Shown: positions 6,841 to 10,008 of the stretch, one piece after another | How positions within the stretch are numbered: position 1 is the first letter of the stretch | How the letters are laid out: each line of letters opens with the position of its first letter | DNA from: Nocardioides sp. | GTDB lineage: Bacteria > Actinomycetota > Actinomycetes > Propionibacteriales > Nocardioidaceae | NCBI GenBank assembly: GCA_031177735.1 | Contig: JAPSKJ010000072.1 | Span: 1 to 10,008, forward strand | Direction: 5' to 3' | Length of the DNA stretch: 10,008 nt | The notes under the pieces: model-generated | Database searches by the model: none | What the model saw: the letters and a program-made list of their open reading frames with translations, nothing else | What the model was told of the DNA's origin: nothing | Translations under genes and position numbers: made by a program

Positions 6841-6856
6841 GTGCCCCTTCGTGTGT
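6829..6856 (+). repeat. Exact 14-bp tandem duplication at the terminator tail
   Basis: GCCCCTTCGTGTGT occurs at 6829-6842 and again, with no mismatch and no spacer, at 6843-6856. The first copy includes the end of the descending arm of the terminator-like hairpin and its tail. This looks like a replication-slippage duplication. It leaves a second GCCCC that could pair in part with the GGGG arm. It lies in the 105-base gap before eccD2, where no gene fits. Confidence 0.85.
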
Positions 6857-6893
6857 GCACTGATCGCCGTTTCGTTCTTCTCGAGGAGTGTCG

Positions 6894-8255
6894 ATGACCC
6901 AGGCGCCCGTCGGAGCCTCCGGTCTGGTGCGAGTGACCGTCGCCTCGGGGGCTCGCCGGGTCGACCTCGTCCTGCCGGGCGCGGTCCCCGTCGCCGAGCT
7001 CGTCCCCGAGCTCGCCCGCAGCGTCGGCCTCCTCGACGCGGCCACCGTCTACGGCGGCTACCACGTGGTCACCGCCGACGGGCGCGAGCTGGCCACCGAC
7101 GTCGGCCTGATCCCCCAGGGCATCGAGGACGGCGGGCTGCTCACCCTCAGCGCCGGTGTCGACGCCCCGCCGCCCCGGGTCTACGACGACGTCGTCGAGG
7201 CGATGACCGACGTGGTCGAGCGAGAGCTCACCCCGTGGCAGCCGGCCTCCGGCCGCCGCACCGCCCTGTGGGCCGCCGCCCTGTTCCTGCTGCTCGGGGC
7301 CGCCGCACTCTTCGTCCAGCGCGACTCGCTCGTGGCCGGGGTCACCGCGGGTGTCCTCGCGCTCGCCCTCGTCGTGGGCGGCGTGGTCCTCTCCCGCGCG
7401 GAGGGGGAGGCCGAGGCCGCCCTCGCCGTGGTCTGGATGGGCGTCGCCTACGGCGCGCTCGCCGGGCTGATGCTGGCGCCGCACGCCTGGTCCGAGGGCT
7501 TCTTCGGCATGCCGCTGGCCTGCGCCGGAGGCGGCGCGCTGGCCGCCGGCCTGCTCGCGCTGATGGGGCTCGACGAGGGCCGCATCCTCGCGCTCCCGGC
7601 GGTCGTCGTCGGCGGCGTCGCGGTCGCGGCCGGCCTGGTGCTGCGAGCCACCGACCTCGACCCGGCCACGCTGCTCATCGTCGTGCTCGTCATCGTGGTC
7701 CTCGCGGGCAGCGTCTTCCCGTGGCTCGCCCTCGGGATGACCGGCACCGACGTGGAGCAGCTGTTCAGCCACGCCGACATCACCAACGACCCCGCGGAGA
7801 TCGACCCGCGCAAGGTCAGCGCCGACGCCCGGGTCGCCCACGAGATCCTGGTCGCGATCACGGCGACCGTCGGGCTGCTGCTCGTGCTCATCGCGCCCCT
7901 CGCGGTCGGGCGCGGGCTGACCGGCACCCTGCTGGCTCTGGCCGCCTGCGCGGTGGTCATGCTGCGCACCCGGCAGTACCGCGTCGGCTCGGAGGTGCTC
8001 GTCGGCCTCGGCGCCGGCATCGTGGGGTTGGCGGTGACGGCCGTCGCGGTCGTCGTGCTCCACCCCGACTGGCGGCCGACGACCGCGGTCGTGCTGGCAG
8101 CCGCCGGCGGCGTACTCCTGCTGCTGACCCTGGTGCCGGGCACGTCGTCGGTGCGCCGGGGCCGGCTCGGTGACGTGGCGGAGACGGTGGGCCTGCTCTC
8201 GCTGCTGCCGCTGCTGGTCCTGGCCACCGGGCTCTTCTCCGCCGTGAACGTCTGA
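6894..8255 (+). CDS. eccD: EccD, T7SS integral membrane protein (second paralogue)
   Basis: This is a typical EccD of 453 residues. Residues about 10-87 form the YukD-like ubiquitin fold (VRVTVASGARRVDLVLPG to GLLTLSAG). The linker PPPRVYDDVVEAMTDVVERE follows, a pattern I associate with EccD. Then come 11 hydrophobic segments near 122-141, 146-167, 177-195, 204-225, 231-250, 258-281, 317-336, 343-357, 367-389, 396-415 and 429-449. The main hydrophilic loop, 282-316, lies between segments 6 and 7. The ATG at 6894 is chosen over the in-frame GTG at 6888 because GAGGAG (6883-6888) sits five bases before the ATG and would overlap the GTG. EccD lines the membrane part of the ESX complex as a dimer, and its ubiquitin-like domain docks onto EccC. 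Only 12 bases separate its stop from eccB. It is clearly related in architecture to the protein at 4608-5963, but the two are strongly diverged in sequence. Confidence 0.95.
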   Translation: MTQAPVGASGLVRVTVASGARRVDLVLPGAVPVAELVPELARSVGLLDAATVYGGYHVVTADGRELATDVGLIPQGIEDGGLLTLSAGVDAPPPRVYDDVVEAMTDVVERELTPWQPASGRRTALWAAALFLLLGAAALFVQRDSLVAGVTAGVLALALVVGGVVLSRAEGEAEAALAVVWMGVAYGALAGLMLAPHAWSEGFFGMPLACAGGGALAAGLLALMGLDEGRILALPAVVVGGVAVAAGLVLRATDLDPATLLIVVLVIVVLAGSVFPWLALGMTGTDVEQLFSHADITNDPAEIDPRKVSADARVAHEILVAITATVGLLLVLIAPLAVGRGLTGTLLALAACAVVMLRTRQYRVGSEVLVGLGAGIVGLAVTAVAVVVLHPDWRPTTAVVLAAAGGVLLLLTLVPGTSSVRRGRLGDVAETVGLLSLLPLLVLATGLFSAVNV

Positions 8256-8267
8256 GCAGGGCGAACG

Positions 8268-9698
8268 ATGGCGACGAAGAAGGACCTGGTCGAGGCGCAC
8301 GCGTTCGCCCGCCGCCGTCTGGTCACCGCGTTCCTCTCCGGGGCGCCGGGTGGTCGCGAGGTCGAGCCCACCCGGCCCGGCCGCACCATCGTGGGCGGTG
8401 TCGCGCTCGCGGTGCTGATGGTCGCCGGTGCGGCGATCCTCTCGGTGCTCTCCCCGCGCACCCCGGGGGACTGGAACGAGCCCGGGCTGGTGATCTCCAA
8501 GGAGACCGGCGAGCGCTACGTCATCACCGAGAAGGGCGACCCGCCCGACCTGCGCCCGGTCATCAACGTGACCTCGGCCCAGCTCATCCTCGGCATCGAC
8601 GTCGAGCCGAAGATCGTCTCCCGCGACGACCTCGACGACGTCACGCCCGGCACCGACATCGGCATCCTCGGTGCGCCGCAGGAGCTCCCGATGACCGACG
8701 ACTTCGTCGACACCGGCTGGACCGCGTGCACCGGCCCCGGCATGGGGCTCAAGGTGCACATCGAGAGCACGCCGCTCGTCGACGCGCTGCCCGACGGGGG
8801 CTTCCTGGTGCGCACCGGGGAGGACTACTGGGTGATCGCACGGGGTGTGCCCGAGGACGACGCCCTCGCCGATCCGCGCGCCTACCGCTACCGGCTCTCG
8901 CCGGTCGGCGAGGAGCAGGACAACCTGCTGGCCGCGCTCGGCCTGCCGCACCGTCAGAACGCGCTCGCGGTGCCGCGCGAGTGGCTGGAGCTGTTCCCCG
9001 AGGGCGGCGTGCTCGGCATGGAGAGCTTCCCGATCGAGGGGCGCGGCGAGCCGGCGACCGGCGCGGGGCTGCCTCCCGGCGCCCGGGTCGGCGACTACCT
9101 CACCGTCGGGCCGACCACCTTCGTGCTGACCCGCGAGGGTCCGGCGCGGCTCGACCCGTTCGACGCCGTCGTCTACACCAACAGCGGCGTCGGCAGGGGC
9201 GCCGCCCAGCCCAGCGGCATCCCGGTCGACCGGGAGCCGCCGGGCGGCCAGGTCAACTCGCCCTCCGACGCCGCGACGTGGCCCGACACCGTGCCGCTGG
9301 TCCAGCCGCGCGACCAGTTCTGTGCGGTGCTCGACGTCGCGGCCGGCGAGGCGCCGGCGGTCCAGATCGGCACCGCGCCGACCGGCGAGGCCTCCGCGGC
9401 CGAGGTCGAGGAGGGCCGCCGCGAGGCCACCATCCAGGCCGGGCGCGGCGCGTTCGTGCGGTCCGGTGACTGGCACTCGACCACGAGCAGCACCACCTTC
9501 GTCGTGGACGACAAGGGGGCGGCGTACCCCCTCGAGGGCGACGACACGCTCGCGAACCTCGGCTATGCGACCTATCCGGCGCCGCTGGTGCCTGACTCGT
9601 GGATCAAGATCCTCGATCCGGGGGTGCTGCTCTCGACGGCGCTGGCCCTGTGCCCCCCGGAGGGCCTGGTCGCGGGTGAGGCGCCGTGCGGCGGCTGA
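8268..9698 (+). CDS. eccB: EccB, T7SS core complex subunit with large periplasmic domain
   Basis: EccB is the single-pass ESX subunit whose external domain forms the periplasmic crown of the complex. The 476-residue product opens with the family N-terminus MATKKDLVEAHAFARRRLVT and the SGAPGGREVEPTRPGR stretch. One membrane helix follows (about 40-61), then an outside domain of over 400 residues. Cys154 (WTACTG) and Cys352 (QFCAVLD) are placed like the disulfide pair known in mycobacterial EccB. A second pair, Cys462 and Cys474, lies in the C-terminal tail and could form another bond. The loop at about 305-335, rich in Gly, Pro and Ser, is probably flexible. The ATG at 8268 has GCAGGG six bases upstream. 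The gene is 12 bases after eccD, and its last 13 bases overlap the start of mycP, so the three are very likely cotranscribed and translationally linked. Confidence 0.96.
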   Translation: MATKKDLVEAHAFARRRLVTAFLSGAPGGREVEPTRPGRTIVGGVALAVLMVAGAAILSVLSPRTPGDWNEPGLVISKETGERYVITEKGDPPDLRPVINVTSAQLILGIDVEPKIVSRDDLDDVTPGTDIGILGAPQELPMTDDFVDTGWTACTGPGMGLKVHIESTPLVDALPDGGFLVRTGEDYWVIARGVPEDDALADPRAYRYRLSPVGEEQDNLLAALGLPHRQNALAVPREWLELFPEGGVLGMESFPIEGRGEPATGAGLPPGARVGDYLTVGPTTFVLTREGPARLDPFDAVVYTNSGVGRGAAQPSGIPVDREPPGGQVNSPSDAATWPDTVPLVQPRDQFCAVLDVAAGEAPAVQIGTAPTGEASAAEVEEGRREATIQAGRGAFVRSGDWHSTTSSTTFVVDDKGAAYPLEGDDTLANLGYATYPAPLVPDSWIKILDPGVLLSTALALCPPEGLVAGEAPCGG

Positions 9699-10008
9699 GT
9701 GCGGCGGCGGTCGCCGGGCTGGCGCTCACCGCGCTGCCGGCCGCGCCCGCGTCGGCCGCCGAGACCGAGGACCCGTCGTGCGCCTCGGTCATGCTCGACA
9801 CCACGCCGGTGGCGCAGGCGAAGGCGGAGAGCGAGACCTACCGCGCACTCAACGTCGCGGCGGCCCACCAGGCGCTCGACCGGCAGGGAGTGCAACCCGG
9901 GGCCGGAGTGCGTGTCGCCGTCGTCGACTCGGGCATCCGGCCGATGGCGGGCCTTCCGGTCGCCCAGCAGATGCTGCCGCTCACCCCGGTGTTCTTCCAG
10001 GGCACGGC
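9686..10008 (+). CDS. mycP: MycP, mycosin subtilisin-like serine protease (5' part, cut by window end)
   Basis: Mycosins are membrane-anchored S8-family proteases that belong to ESX systems and are needed for a stable, working complex. The frame opens with GTG at 9686, inside the end of eccB, behind GGTGAGG (9675-9681). It stays open for 107 codons to the window edge. The N-terminus has a signal peptide: MRRLSAAAVAGLALTALPAA then PASA, with a likely cut after Ala24. The mature N-terminal extension includes Cys32, which in mycosins can form a disulfide with the protease domain. The sequence YRALNVAAAHQALDRQG leads into VRVAVVDSGI, which holds the catalytic Asp81 of the Asp-His-Ser triad. The His and Ser motifs and the expected C-terminal membrane anchor lie outside the window. 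The ORF is too far from complete to judge whether the gene is intact, but the start and family are well supported. Confidence 0.93.
   Translation, partial: MRRLSAAAVAGLALTALPAAPASAAETEDPSCASVMLDTTPVAQAKAESETYRALNVAAAHQALDRQGVQPGAGVRVAVVDSGIRPMAGLPVAQQMLPLTPVFFQGT

Noticed and set aside
6351..9476. A 1041-codon open frame on the minus strand, antisense to the second WXG100 gene, eccD2 and eccB
   Set aside because: It crosses three well-supported genes and their spacers, has low-complexity Arg/Gly/Asp/Gln composition and no family motif, and is explained by GC skew at codon positions.
1..10008. Mobile elements, CRISPR arrays, tRNA or rRNA genes
   Set aside because: I saw no transposase or integrase, no regularly spaced repeats, no terminal inverted repeats and no tRNA- or rRNA-like sequence. 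Base and codon use are even apart from the slightly less GC-rich WXG100 genes, which is better explained by high expression.

Overview
The window carries most of a type VII secretion system (T7SS/ESX) locus from a high-GC actinobacterium. Coding regions have G/C at nearly every third codon position, GTG and TTG starts are used, and long spurious ORFs lie antisense to the real genes. The protein sequences look like those of the Nocardioides/Propionibacteriales group, but that placement is an impression from sequence style, not a search result.

Layout: (i) A 59-residue orphan ORF lies on the minus strand at the left edge. (ii) eccC, a full-length three-ATPase motor protein, is on the minus strand at 439-4461. 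(iii) A short divergent intergenic region separates it from a plus-strand run: an EccD-like membrane protein with an N-terminal ubiquitin-like domain (about 4608-5963), a structured leader with three GC-rich hairpins, two small WXG100-type substrate genes (6113-6436 and 6468-6788), a terminator-like hairpin, a second complete EccD (6894-8255), EccB (8268-9698), and the start of the mycosin protease MycP (9686 to the window edge). EccB and mycP overlap by 13 bases and eccD2-eccB are 12 bases apart, so the right-hand genes form a tight operon.

How the parts fit: EccB, EccC and EccD are core inner-membrane subunits of the ESX secretion machine, MycP is its membrane-associated subtilisin-like protease, and the two WXG100 proteins are the expected secreted heterodimer. 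No EccA, EccE, EspG, PE or PPE gene is visible. That, together with eccC diverging from an eccD, resembles the minimal ESX-4-type arrangement; genes beyond the right edge could change this.

Main points for a second look: two complete, diverged EccD paralogues in one locus, suggesting a heteromeric EccD pair; a WXG100 pair in which both members carry Phe instead of Trp in the hairpin-turn motif; two cysteines placed symmetrically about the turn of the first WXG100 protein; a multi-hairpin leader directly in front of its ribosome binding site; and an exact 14-bp tandem duplication of the descending arm and tail of the terminator-like hairpin before eccD2.
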